A stretch of DNA of 59,402 nt. It comes from Hyphomicrobiales bacterium. GTDB taxonomy: Bacteria > Pseudomonadota > Alphaproteobacteria > Rhizobiales > Rhizobiaceae. The stretch is from the NCBI GenBank assembly GCA_900469615.1, contig UBYA01000013.1:1-59402 (forward strand), written 5' to 3'. How positions within the stretch are numbered: position 1 is the first letter of the stretch; every line of letters starts with the position of its first letter. A program made the translations under genes and the position numbers. Below the pieces are notes generated by a model. The model was not told where the DNA came from, made no database searches, and worked only from the letters and a program-made list of their open reading frames with translations. Of this stretch, positions 16,698 to 25,097 are shown piece after piece.

Positions 16698-18155
16698 TTA
16701 TCCCCGCCGCTGTTTTTTCATCCGCCGCTGGTGGCCGCTGACCTGTACGCCGTCTTCAGGCTGAAGCTTGAGAAAGCCGGGTATGCCGAGCAGGGGAATG
16801 ATCGCCATCAGCAGAAACGCGACATGGAATTTCTCCGGCGTCAGCGGCGATCCATCCAGCGTGACCAGGCCGAGCAGCATGGCGGCGACGGAAATGCCGA
16901 AGCTGACGCTTAATTGCTGCAGCACGCCGCCAAGGCTCGTCGCGCGGCTGAGTTGGGCGGCCGGGGTATCGGAATAGGACAGGGTGTTCGAGGTCATGAA
17001 CTGCCCCGCCCGCGCCAGCCCGAAGACGAACACATAGACGATGATGAACCAGTGCGGCGTGTCCGGCGTGATCAGCGCGAAGCCGGCAACGACGGCGGCG
17101 CCGAACACGGCGCTCCAGGTCAACAGGCGGTCGAAGCCGTAGAGCTTCAGCAATTTTGCCGAGACCGGCCGCACAGCAAGGGCGCTCAAGGCGCTGACGA
17201 AGGTCAGCGTGCCCGAGACGATAGGACTTAATCCGAAGCCGACCTGCAGCATCAGCGGCAGCAGGAAAGGGACGCCGTTCAGCCCGACGCGACAGATGCC
17301 GCCGGCAAGCGTGCCGATGCGGAAGGTGCGCAGCCTGAACAGGGTGAGGTCCACGGCCGGCGAATCCGCCGTTCTCGCATAGCGGATGAAGCCGACCAGC
17401 AGCAGGCCGGCGGCAGCGAGAACGAGGACGATCGCCCAGACCGGGATCGTCGGCCGGCCGATAGTCTCGATCCCGTATTGCAGCAGCACGCAGCCGAGAC
17501 CGACCATGACGAAACCGGGAAAGTCGAACCTGATCGTCTCGTCGCGCTCGGTGTCCTCGACGTAGCGCAACGCCATGGCCATGCCGATCAAGCCGAACGG
17601 CAGGTTTACCCAGAAGATCCAGCGCCAGGAAAGGTAGGTCGTCAGGAAGCCGCCGAGCACCGGCCCTATCACCGGCCCGATGACGGCGGGCAGAGTCATG
17701 TAGGTCATGGCCGTCACCAGCTGGCTGCGTGGGAAGCTGCGGATGAGGATGAGGCGCCCGACCGGGGTCATCATCGCGCCGCCGAAACCCTGCAGCGCCC
17801 GCATGGCGATCAGCATGGGCAGGCTGGTCGCCAAACCGCACAGGATCGAGCCGAACGTGAAGAGGAAGAGGGAGAGAGCGAAGATGCGGCGCGCGCCGAA
17901 GCGGTCCGCAAACCAGCCGCTCACCGGGATGAACATGGCGAGCGTCAGGATATAGGTGGTGACGGCCAGATTCATCCGCACCGGAGTCGCACCGAGGCTC
18001 TTGGCGATATCGGGGACGGCGGTGATGAGGATGGTCGAATCGAGCTGTTCCATCAGGAAGGCCACGGCGACCACGGCGGGGATGATGTAGCGCAGGCGGG
18101 GGTTACGTTCGACCGCGAAAGTCTGGCCTTGCGGATTAAGGTCTGTCGAATCCAT
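16698..18155 (-). CDS. MFS transporter, DHA2 (EmrB/QacA) type
   Basis: 485-aa inner-membrane protein with about 14 hydrophobic segments, of the drug/H+ antiporter-2 family. Seen: FLMEQLDSTILITAVPDIAKSLG in the first helix, the motif A loop GWFADRFGARRIF, and motif C in PAVIGPVIGPVLGGFL. Members export drugs, dyes or other toxic organics; the substrate here is unknown. I start at MDSTDLNPQGQ (18155) because the open frame upstream (58 residues) is not hydrophobic and lacks family similarity. No outer-membrane or adaptor gene is next to it. Confidence 0.9.
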   Translation of the reverse strand: MDSTDLNPQGQTFAVERNPRLRYIIPAVVAVAFLMEQLDSTILITAVPDIAKSLGATPVRMNLAVTTYILTLAMFIPVSGWFADRFGARRIFALSLFLFTFGSILCGLATSLPMLIAMRALQGFGGAMMTPVGRLILIRSFPRSQLVTAMTYMTLPAVIGPVIGPVLGGFLTTYLSWRWIFWVNLPFGLIGMAMALRYVEDTERDETIRFDFPGFVMVGLGCVLLQYGIETIGRPTIPVWAIVLVLAAAGLLLVGFIRYARTADSPAVDLTLFRLRTFRIGTLAGGICRVGLNGVPFLLPLMLQVGFGLSPIVSGTLTFVSALSALAVRPVSAKLLKLYGFDRLLTWSAVFGAAVVAGFALITPDTPHWFIIVYVFVFGLARAGQFMTSNTLSYSDTPAAQLSRATSLGGVLQQLSVSFGISVAAMLLGLVTLDGSPLTPEKFHVAFLLMAIIPLLGIPGFLKLQPEDGVQVSGHQRRMKKQRRG

Positions 18156-18393
18156 GAATTGTATTAGCTTTCCAACGCCCGGTTGGGGGAACAGGCGTGT
18201 TTGACGATTTGCATGAATCCCTTTGGACGCTGCCTCGTGCTCTCGGGAAACATGGCACTGCCGGCCGGTGATCCGCCAGCCTTCGGAATCGTCGCCTATA
18301 TGAGCACCATCCATGGCGCAGCGCAACAAAAACCGGGCCGCCAGGGCGCGTGATGGGCAGATCCCCCGGGGCCTCCCGCATTTCCCGGAATTG

Positions 18394-19281
18394 TTAGTTG
18401 GTAGAGAGAGAGGAGGGCAATGTCCAGCGCGCCTTGTCGAAGACGATAGCGGTGCGGATCTGCTCCGGCGCTGTCCTGCGCAGTTCCAGCTGAAGATTGA
18501 AACTGTTGTTTGCCTGGAATTCCTTGAAGAAGCTCAGCTTGGCCCCGAACGCCTGCAGCGTCACGTCCTGCAATTTGCCGATCGCATCCAGCGCCACCTG
18601 GAAATCCAGCCAGTGCGTCTCGTTCAGCAACAGGACCACCGTGTCGACGAAGGTGCCGGCGACTGCCTTGCCATCGTCGTTGTCGGGCATGATCACCTTG
18701 ATGCGGATCGTCTCGAGTTCGCCGGTCGGCTTGCCGCGGGCGATGATGAAGAAGGATGCCGCGCCCGGATCGCCAGGCGTGCCTTTCTGGACGGCATAGC
18801 TGCATTCGGATGTGCCGGCGCCCAATTCGCTCTGCTGCCACTCGCCCACGGAGAGGCCGGATTTCACCAGATCCGCGCAAAGTGTCTGGCCGGATATTCG
18901 CCAGCTTCGCACGAAGGCGCTCAGCAATGCATCCACCGGCGGGTCCCACAGGTGGGACATCTTCCTGGCAGGTGGTTTGGCGGTCGTGGCATTGGCCGGC
19001 GGCACCCGGTCATGTCTGGACGTGGCAGCCGCGGTTGCCGCTTTGGCATCCGGAGGCGTCGCGGCGTGGGTCTGCTGCTGCCCCTGTACGGGCTCCGGCG
19101 GCGCAGCGGCGGCCTGTTGCTGCTGTTGGGGGAACAAATTCAGATGATAGCGGCTATCCAGCGCCCTGAGGTTGCGCATGTCGTTGGCAAGCAGCGCCGT
19201 TGCCAGAATGACCGAGCCGATGACAACAGCCGCAATCCAGAAGACAGCCTTGCTTTTCTTGCGAGGTGGCGCCACCGACAT
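18394..19281 (-). CDS. Membrane-anchored protein of unknown function
   Basis: 295 aa. Residues 12-32 (AVFWIAAVVIGSVILATALLA) form a single N-terminal membrane anchor after a basic cytoplasmic end. Residues 50-105 are a low-complexity Gln/Ala/Pro linker, and the C-terminal 190 residues are a globular, presumably periplasmic domain containing two cysteines (LCADLVKSG, SECSYAVQKG) that could form a disulphide. It resembles what I remember as DUF6030 of rhizobia, but I could not check this. No neighbour suggests a function; it is flanked by gaps of about 240 bases. Confidence 0.75.
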   Translation of the reverse strand: MSVAPPRKKSKAVFWIAAVVIGSVILATALLANDMRNLRALDSRYHLNLFPQQQQQAAAAPPEPVQGQQQTHAATPPDAKAATAAATSRHDRVPPANATTAKPPARKMSHLWDPPVDALLSAFVRSWRISGQTLCADLVKSGLSVGEWQQSELGAGTSECSYAVQKGTPGDPGAASFFIIARGKPTGELETIRIKVIMPDNDDGKAVAGTFVDTVVLLLNETHWLDFQVALDAIGKLQDVTLQAFGAKLSFFKEFQANNSFNLQLELRRTAPEQIRTAIVFDKARWTLPSSLSTN

Positions 19282-19528
19282 GATTCAGTTCACAGCTACT
19301 CCCGAGGACTCCGCGTGCTGCAATGACCGTATGTTGCGCAGCTCGTTCACGCTACAGCATATGCGTTTATGAACGATTGATCATCCTAAAGTTTCTTTGT
19401 CAATTCATGACGTTGCAAGTTGCCCAAAGCGTGCCGCGATCTTTCGGATCGGCCTCCTGCACTTCAAGGCATGACTTGGCGCATGTCGTCGCCCGCAAAA
19501 CCGCCGCATGGCTCTGCGCGGCGTGCTT

Positions 19529-20239
19529 TCAGGCGAAATACGCCTTCAATGCCCTGACGGTCGCGGCGTCGGTGCGGCGGGTCGATGGCGTCGAGAAGCC
19601 GAGGGCGATGACGCGCTCATCCGTCTCGGTGGCTGCGGCTGAGCAGGAGGCGTGTATTTCGCCGATCGGCAGTCGCGGCCATAGCTGCCCGACCGTCGCC
19701 AGCGTGACGCCGGAGCCGGGCATGATGGAGATGCGGCCGCCGGCCGCTGCGATCGCCCGCTCGAGCATGGCGATGCCTTCCGCCGCCGTCTTTGCTCCCC
19801 CCGATGTCAGGATGCGCTCGAAACCGAGGGCGATGGCCGTGTCCACGGCCTCCTCGACGTCGGGTACGAGATCGAAGGCGCGGTGCAGCGTCTTGCCGAG
19901 ACCTTCGGCATGGGCGGCGAGGGCGGCAAGCGCATCGAAATCCAACCGCCCGTCCGGCAGGGAGGCCCCGAGCACGACGCCCGCCAGGCCGGCATTGCGG
20001 GCAGCATCGATATCCGACTTCATCACCTCGATCTCGTCGGCGGAATAGACGAAGCTGCCGGCGCGCGGGCGGATGATGGCATAGACGGGGACGGGCATGG
20101 CGGCTGCGGCGGCCATCAGCCCGGCGCTCGGCGTCAAGCCGCCGACGGCAAGCGCGCTGCAAAGCTCGATGCGATCGCCGCCGCCGGCGATGGCGGCCTT
20201 GAGGCCGGCAATGTCCTCGACGCAGATCTCAAGCAGCAT
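19529..20239 (-). CDS. cutC: CutC family protein
   Basis: 236-aa TIM-barrel protein of the CutC family. Signature stretches: LLEICVEDIAGLKAAIAGGGDRIELCSAL, GGLTPSAGLM, IRPRAGSFVYSADEIEVM and ILTSGGAKTAAEGI. Although named for copper homeostasis in E. coli, its direct role in copper binding is doubtful, and bacterial members often sit next to sugar genes. Here its start overlaps the end of an ROK sugar kinase by 11 bases, so the pair is translationally coupled, which favours a carbohydrate-related role; that is inference. Confidence 0.9.
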   Translation of the reverse strand: MLLEICVEDIAGLKAAIAGGGDRIELCSALAVGGLTPSAGLMAAAAAMPVPVYAIIRPRAGSFVYSADEIEVMKSDIDAARNAGLAGVVLGASLPDGRLDFDALAALAAHAEGLGKTLHRAFDLVPDVEEAVDTAIALGFERILTSGGAKTAAEGIAMLERAIAAAGGRISIMPGSGVTLATVGQLWPRLPIGEIHASCSAAATETDERVIALGFSTPSTRRTDAATVRALKAYFA

Positions 20240-21155
20240 GGTTGCGCTCCCCGGTATATTGCAGGCCGAGCAGCGCGGCGCCGATAAGGCCCGGCTCGGG
20301 TCGGCACTGGCTGGGCACGACGAGCGGCCGGCCGAATTTGCGCAGGATGCGGCCCCGCACCGCTTCGTCCAGACGCGCCAGCAACGGCTCGACGTTGGAA
20401 AGTCCGCCGCCGACCGGCACGATCGTCGCGCCCGTTATGTTGATCGCCAGCGCCAGCGGCGAGGCGACCAGATCCACCATGACGTCGATGGTGCGTTCGG
20501 CGCGCTCGTCACCCTTCAGCCATTCATCGATGATTTTCTCGCTGGAGAATTCCAGGCCGTGAAGCGTCCTGTGCAGGCGTTCGATGCCGCGGGCGCCGCC
20601 GACGGTGTCGACGCAGCCTTTCTGGCCACAGCCGCAGGCATAGGCGGGAACCGCGACCGGCGGATTGCCGGCTGAAGAGGCGATGATGGGACCGTGGCCC
20701 CATTCGCCGGCAAAACCGCCGGCGGCATTGACCAGCCGGCCATCCGCGACAAGGCCGCCGCCGACGCCGGTGCCGAGAATGGCGCCGAACACGATGCGGT
20801 GGCCGCGACCCGCGCCGGACATGGCTTCAGCCATGGCGAAGCAATCGGCATCGTTGGCGATCAGCACGGGATAGCCGAGTTCCGCCTCCAGATCGGCCGC
20901 AAGGCGCCGGTCGTGAATGCAGGGAATATTGGCGCAGATGAGCGCCTGCGTATCGGGATCGACGACGCCGGCGATGGAGAGGGAAAGGCAGTCCGGCTTC
21001 CCGCCCGCTTCGGCGATCACGTCGCGCAGGACTGCGACGAAGCCGGCGAAATCGTGTTTAGGCGTGGGACGCCGCGCCAGGGGTACTATATCCGCCATGG
21101 AGCGGGCGATGCCGCCCTTGATGGCGCTGCCGCCGATGTCGAAGGAAACGATCAT
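20229..21155 (-). CDS. ROK family sugar kinase
   Basis: 308-aa ROK (repressor, ORF, kinase) protein without a DNA-binding domain, hence a kinase. Seen: the ATP phosphate loop VSFDIGGSAIKGG, the catalytic aspartate in LIANDADCFAMAEA, GTGVGGGLVADG, and the zinc site CGCGQKGCVDT. The nearest functional classes are N-acetylglucosamine, N-acetylmannosamine or glucose/fructose kinases, which cannot be separated here. I start at MIVSFDIGG (21155); the frame upstream lacks family similarity. It is the first gene of a two-gene operon with cutC. Confidence 0.88.
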   Translation of the reverse strand: MIVSFDIGGSAIKGGIARSMADIVPLARRPTPKHDFAGFVAVLRDVIAEAGGKPDCLSLSIAGVVDPDTQALICANIPCIHDRRLAADLEAELGYPVLIANDADCFAMAEAMSGAGRGHRIVFGAILGTGVGGGLVADGRLVNAAGGFAGEWGHGPIIASSAGNPPVAVPAYACGCGQKGCVDTVGGARGIERLHRTLHGLEFSSEKIIDEWLKGDERAERTIDVMVDLVASPLALAINITGATIVPVGGGLSNVEPLLARLDEAVRGRILRKFGRPLVVPSQCRPEPGLIGAALLGLQYTGERNHAA

Positions 21156-21242
21156 GTGTACCGACCTGCTGGAAACATGGGCACTTGCTCGCACCCTTTG
21201 CCGGTCTTTGCAAGATCAATCCTTGCCCCGGCGGCATCGCCA

Positions 21243-22595
21243 TCAGCCGGCAGGCAGGATGATCCTTGCCTCGAAACCATCGGCCCTGCCGGTGGCCGGC
21301 GACCGCAGATCGATTTGCCCGCCGATCTGCTCGACGATGCGCTCGACAATGGAGAGACCGAGGCCGGAGCCCGCGGCCTTGGTCTTGCCGCGCCAGAAGC
21401 GCTTCTTCAGGCCGGCAAGCTCCGCGGCCGAAAGCACGCTGCCGGCATTGATCACGCTGACGGCGCCATCATCGACGCTGACGGTCACTTCATCGTCGGC
21501 CGGACCGTGAAGCAAGGCATTTTCGATGAGATTGCGCATGACGATGGCGAAAGCGTCGATATCGACGTTCCGGACCAGCGGGCGCGTCGTGTCGTTCTCC
21601 AGCAGCACACGCCCGGCCGTGCCGGTATCGCGGTCGTAATCGCCGATGACGGTTTCGATGACGGCGATCAGGTCGACGGGCTTGTCGCCTGCGCCGATAC
21701 CGGCCTGCGCGCGGGAGAGCTGCAGCAGCTTTTCCGCCAGCCGGCCGAGATTGGAGAGCGATGTCTCGATACGGCCGGCGCGCTCGGTCAGCTGCCCTTG
21801 CGGCAGTTCGGCGATCAGGCGCTGGGTCTGGGCAAGCGCGCCCGCGATCGGCGTGCGCAGCTCATGAGCGCTGTTGGCGGTGAACTCCCGCTCGGCTTCG
21901 AGCGCCAGGCGCAGGCGATCGAGCAGGAGGTTGACGGAGCGGGCAATCGGCTGCAATTCGCGGGGCAGCGTCTCGCTTTCCAGAGGCGCCATGTTGCCGC
22001 CGTCCTTGGTGGCGATCTGCGAGCGCAGCCGGTCGATTGGCCGCAGCGAACGGCCGACGATGACGCTGATGGCGACGATGCTGGCCGGAATGAGGGCGAG
22101 CAGGGGCCAGAGCAGTGCGACACCGCTTTCGCGTGACGCTTCGCGGCGATTCTTGAATGCATCGGCGACATGCAGGAAAATCGATCCGTCTGCCGACGAT
22201 TCCGTATAGATGCGGTATCGCGGCGTGTTGTGAAAGCCGATCTTCAGGGGCACGTCATAGGCCGTTGCCGGGGCGTCGTGGGAATGCAGGATGACCTTGC
22301 CGTTCGCATCCAGCACCTGATAGGTCAGATATTCGCGGTTCAGCCCCCTGTTGAGCTCCTCCAGGCTTTGCGGATCGCCGGAATGGTCGCGATTGGCAAG
22401 ATCGTCGAGCACCAGGGGCATCAGCCGTTCGGTGGTTTCCTGAAGCGCGCCGTCGAAGGTCTCGGCGAGCTCCTTGTTGACCACGTAGACGCCGATTCCC
22501 ACCGCGATCAGCCAGAAAACGACGACGGTGCCCGTGAGAGCCGCGATCAGGCGCCGGGTGATGCTGGCGCGGCTGGGCTCCTTGCGTCCGGTCAT
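21243..22595 (-). CDS. Two-component sensor histidine kinase
   Basis: 450-aa inner-membrane kinase. One helix near residues 17-37 (ALTGTVVVFWLIAVGIGVYVV), a periplasmic sensor of about 130 residues, a second helix (LWPLLALIPASIVAISVIVG), then HAMP, the phospho-acceptor motif NSAHELRTPIAG (His about 244), the N box NLIENALLHGP and the G box AAGSGLGLSIVE. It resembles the QseC/TctE class. Its ATG overlaps the end of the response regulator gene by four bases. The signal is unknown; polyol and sugar genes nearby give no firm clue. Confidence 0.92.
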   Translation of the reverse strand: MTGRKEPSRASITRRLIAALTGTVVVFWLIAVGIGVYVVNKELAETFDGALQETTERLMPLVLDDLANRDHSGDPQSLEELNRGLNREYLTYQVLDANGKVILHSHDAPATAYDVPLKIGFHNTPRYRIYTESSADGSIFLHVADAFKNRREASRESGVALLWPLLALIPASIVAISVIVGRSLRPIDRLRSQIATKDGGNMAPLESETLPRELQPIARSVNLLLDRLRLALEAEREFTANSAHELRTPIAGALAQTQRLIAELPQGQLTERAGRIETSLSNLGRLAEKLLQLSRAQAGIGAGDKPVDLIAVIETVIGDYDRDTGTAGRVLLENDTTRPLVRNVDIDAFAIVMRNLIENALLHGPADDEVTVSVDDGAVSVINAGSVLSAAELAGLKKRFWRGKTKAAGSGLGLSIVERIVEQIGGQIDLRSPATGRADGFEARIILPAG

Positions 22596-23251
22596 CGCTC
22601 ACCCAGGCAATAGCCGACGCCGCGCGCCGTCTTTATGCGGTCCTTGCCGATTTTCTTGCGCAGGCGGCTGACATAGACTTCCACCGTGTTGCTCTCGATC
22701 TCGGAGCCGAAGGCATAGAGGGCTTCCTCAATCTTGTCCTTCGACACGATGGCGCCCGGCCGCGTAATCAACAGGTCGAGCACGGCCCATTCGCGCCCGG
22801 TCAGGATCACGTCCTTGTCCCCCAGCCGGACGCGCCGCTGCGGCTGGTCGATTTCGAGGTCGGCAATACGCAGGGTCGGCTGCGGACTGCCGGCATAGCG
22901 ACGGGCGACCGCCAGGATTCGAGCGGTGAGCTCGCCGAGATTGAAAGGCTTGACGAGATAATCGTCCGCGCCGCTGTTCAGGCCCTCGATGCGGTCGGAG
23001 ATCTGGTCGCGCGCCGTCAGGATGATGACGGGCGTTTCGTCCGGCTTGCGGCGCAACCGCTTGAGAAAATCGATGCCGCTGCCATCGGGAAGCTGGAGGT
23101 CCAGCAGGATGAGGCCATATTGCACGGCACGCGTGACCTCTTCGGCGTCGGTCAGATTCTTGACCCAATCCACGGCATGGGGACCCGCTGCGATATGGTC
23201 GCGAACCGCGCTGCCGATCGTATCGTCGTCCTCGACCAGAAGAATGCGCAC
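22592..23251 (-). CDS. OmpR-family response regulator
   Basis: 219-aa regulator with an N-terminal receiver (acidic Asp8/Asp9 region, phospho-acceptor Asp51 in LILLDLQLPDGSG, Lys in YLVKPFN) and a C-terminal winged helix (LTGREWAVLDLLITRPGAIVSKDKI, NTVEVYVSRLRKKIG, TARGVGYCL). It pairs with the kinase encoded directly downstream (four-base ATGA overlap). The QseB/TctD-like class often controls transport or envelope genes. Its own promoter should lie in 23252-23473, facing away from the fucU-like gene. Confidence 0.94.
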   Translation of the reverse strand: MRILLVEDDDTIGSAVRDHIAAGPHAVDWVKNLTDAEEVTRAVQYGLILLDLQLPDGSGIDFLKRLRRKPDETPVIILTARDQISDRIEGLNSGADDYLVKPFNLGELTARILAVARRYAGSPQPTLRIADLEIDQPQRRVRLGDKDVILTGREWAVLDLLITRPGAIVSKDKIEEALYAFGSEIESNTVEVYVSRLRKKIGKDRIKTARGVGYCLGER

Positions 23252-23473
23252 CTGTACCTCTCAACGATTGCCCGCGCTTCAGTTAATGCCGACGAACCTA
23301 TCGGGTCAATAACGGCCGAAATAAGCCACACCTCGATGCACAGGATCGCATCCGTTCGTCTGCCGAAAACGTTCCCGGTGCCTATGGACAGACAGGAACG
23401 CGATGGTTACTTGTTTGCGCGGAGAACGAAGCGGTCGAGGAAGGCCGCAACAGGCTATCGGAGGATGTCGGTC

Positions 23474-23929
23474 ATGCTGAAGGGAATTTCACCGCTGTTG
23501 AATGCGGACGTGCTCTATGCGCTGAAGTCGATGGGGCACGGGGATATGCTCGTCGTGGTCGACACCAATTTTCCGGCGGAGGCCATCGCGAGCCAGACGG
23601 TTCTCGGCGAGCTGCTGCGCATCGACAATGTCTCGGCCGCCGATGCGGTTGCGGCGATATTGTCGCTGATGCCTCTCGATACGTTCATCGACGATGCCGC
23701 AACGCGCATGGAGGTGGTTGGAGCGCCGGAGGAGGTGCCTGAGGTTCAGCGCGAGGTGCAGGCGGAGATCGACAAGGCGGAAGGCAAGCACTGGCCGCTG
23801 TCGCCGGTCGAGCGTTTTGCTTTCTACGAGCGCGCCAAGGATGCCTACTGCGTGATTCAGACGGGCGAACGCCGCTTCTACGGTTGTTTCACCTTGACCA
23901 AGGGCGTCATCCCGCCGGAGACTGAGTGA
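23474..23929 (+). CDS. RbsD/FucU family sugar mutarotase
   Basis: 151-aa protein of the D-ribose pyranase / L-fucose mutarotase family, which interconverts sugar anomers in the cytosol. Seen: MLKGISPLLNADVLYALKSMGHGDMLVVVDTNFPAE with the conserved HGD, and the C-terminal RFAFYERAKDAYCVIQTGERRFYGCFTLTKG. I start at 23474, nine bases after GGAGG; the ATG at 23465 abuts that site and is less likely. At 151 residues it is closer to FucU than to the shorter RbsD. It precedes the polyol regulator by 68 bases, so it is probably part of the polyol locus, although free polyols need no mutarotase. Confidence 0.88.
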   Translation: MLKGISPLLNADVLYALKSMGHGDMLVVVDTNFPAEAIASQTVLGELLRIDNVSAADAVAAILSLMPLDTFIDDAATRMEVVGAPEEVPEVQREVQAEIDKAEGKHWPLSPVERFAFYERAKDAYCVIQTGERRFYGCFTLTKGVIPPETE

Positions 23930-23997
23930 CCCGGCACGAATGGTCCAGGTGGCGGGCGGGAATGCTGCGCGGGACACTGTTTCGGTAAAGGAAGGCG

Positions 23998-24951
23998 ATG
24001 GCGAGGAAGCTGGATTCCCAGGGGCGGCTTGACGATGCGGCACGGGCCGGATGGCTCTATTACGTCGCCGGCCGGACGCAGGACGAGATCGCCGCCGCGA
24101 TGGGAATTTCCCGACAGTCGGCACAACGGCTGGTGTCGCTCGCCGTCGCCGAGCGCCTGATCAAGGTGCGGCTGGATCACCCGATAGCCGCCTGCCTGGA
24201 ATATGCGGCAGCGCTGAAACAGAAATTCAATCTGCGTCATGTCGATGTCGTGCCGAGCGACCCGGACAGCACGTCGTCCACCATCGGCATTGCCGAAGCC
24301 GGTGCTGCGGAAATCGAACGCTGGCTGCGGCGCAGCGACCCCATCGTGCTGGCGATCGGTACGGGCCGCACGCTCAAGGCCGCGGTCGATCAGTTGCCGG
24401 CGATCGAATGTCTGCAGCATCGGGTGGTGTCGCTGACCGGCAATATCGGGCCGGACGGCTCGGCCGCCTACTACAACGTAATTTTCAGCATGGCCGATGT
24501 GATCAAGGCGCGGCACTTTCCGATGCCGCTGCCCGTGCTGGTGTCATCCGCCGAGGAGCGCGAGCTGCTGCACGCCCAGGCGCTGGTGCGCTCGACGCTC
24601 GATATCAGCGCGCAGGCCGACGTGACCTTTGTCGGCGTCGGCGAAATGGGGGTCGAGGCGCCACTCTGTCTCGACGGTTTCCTGGAAAGAGACGAGATGC
24701 TCGCGCTGATGGAGCGCGGCGCCGCGGGCGAGATCTGCGGCTGGGTTTTCGATGGCAATGGCAAGCTCATGCCGGACGATGTCAACGACCGCGTCGCGAG
24801 TGCGCCGCTGCCGTCGCGGGATACCTGCACCGTTATCGGAATCGCCAAGGGAAGACGCAAGTTCGAGGCGATCAAGGCCGCCGTGGTTGGCCATCAGATC
24901 AATGGTTTGATCACCGACGAGGCAGCTGCCGAATTTTTGCTCAAGGCCTGA
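23998..24951 (+). CDS. SorC/DeoR-type sugar-binding transcriptional regulator
   Basis: 317-aa regulator: an N-terminal helix-turn-helix (YYVAGRTQDEIAAAMGISRQSAQRLVSLAVAE, residues about 18-50) and a C-terminal sugar-phosphate-binding domain related to sugar isomerases (IVLAIGTGRTLKAAVDQLP, VVSLTGNIGPDGSAAYYN). SorC-family members bind polyol or sugar phosphates and control the adjacent operon. It lies 146 bases upstream of the smo importer, with a promoter and inverted repeat between them, so it most likely controls smoEFGK-mtlK. Equivalent to the smoC-type regulator of other rhizobia, by inference. Confidence 0.9.
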   Translation: MARKLDSQGRLDDAARAGWLYYVAGRTQDEIAAAMGISRQSAQRLVSLAVAERLIKVRLDHPIAACLEYAAALKQKFNLRHVDVVPSDPDSTSSTIGIAEAGAAEIERWLRRSDPIVLAIGTGRTLKAAVDQLPAIECLQHRVVSLTGNIGPDGSAAYYNVIFSMADVIKARHFPMPLPVLVSSAEERELLHAQALVRSTLDISAQADVTFVGVGEMGVEAPLCLDGFLERDEMLALMERGAAGEICGWVFDGNGKLMPDDVNDRVASAPLPSRDTCTVIGIAKGRRKFEAIKAAVVGHQINGLITDEAAAEFLLKA

Positions 24952-25019
24952 GCAAAAAATTTAAATAATAAAAACAAATAGATATATTGTTTGCGCGGCA
25001 ATGCAGCAACGATTCCGCA

Positions 25020-25048
25020 TTGACATTTTGTCGCAAGGTGTGAGTAAT
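25020..25048 (+). promoter_or_regulatory. Probable sigma-70 promoter of the smo operon
   Basis: TTGACA (25020-25025) followed after 17 bases by AGTAAT (25043-25048), four of six matches to the -10 consensus. The region is AT-rich and lies 50 bases before the smoE start codon. The inverted repeat at 25054-25074 would cover the transcription start. Confidence 0.55.
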
Positions 25049-25053
25049 TGCCC

Positions 25054-25074
25054 ATGAGCAAAGCGAATGCTCAT
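25054..25074. promoter_or_regulatory. Candidate operator of the smo operon
   Basis: Perfect inverted repeat ATGAGCA-N7-TGCTCAT just downstream of the predicted promoter and upstream of the smoE ribosome site (GGGAGGAAG). The placement suits repression by the SorC-type regulator encoded next door. The second SorC-type regulator in this window has an inverted repeat with the same 7-base spacer. Confidence 0.5.
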
Positions 25075-25097
25075 CTTTGGTCTTCTGGGAGGAAGAT

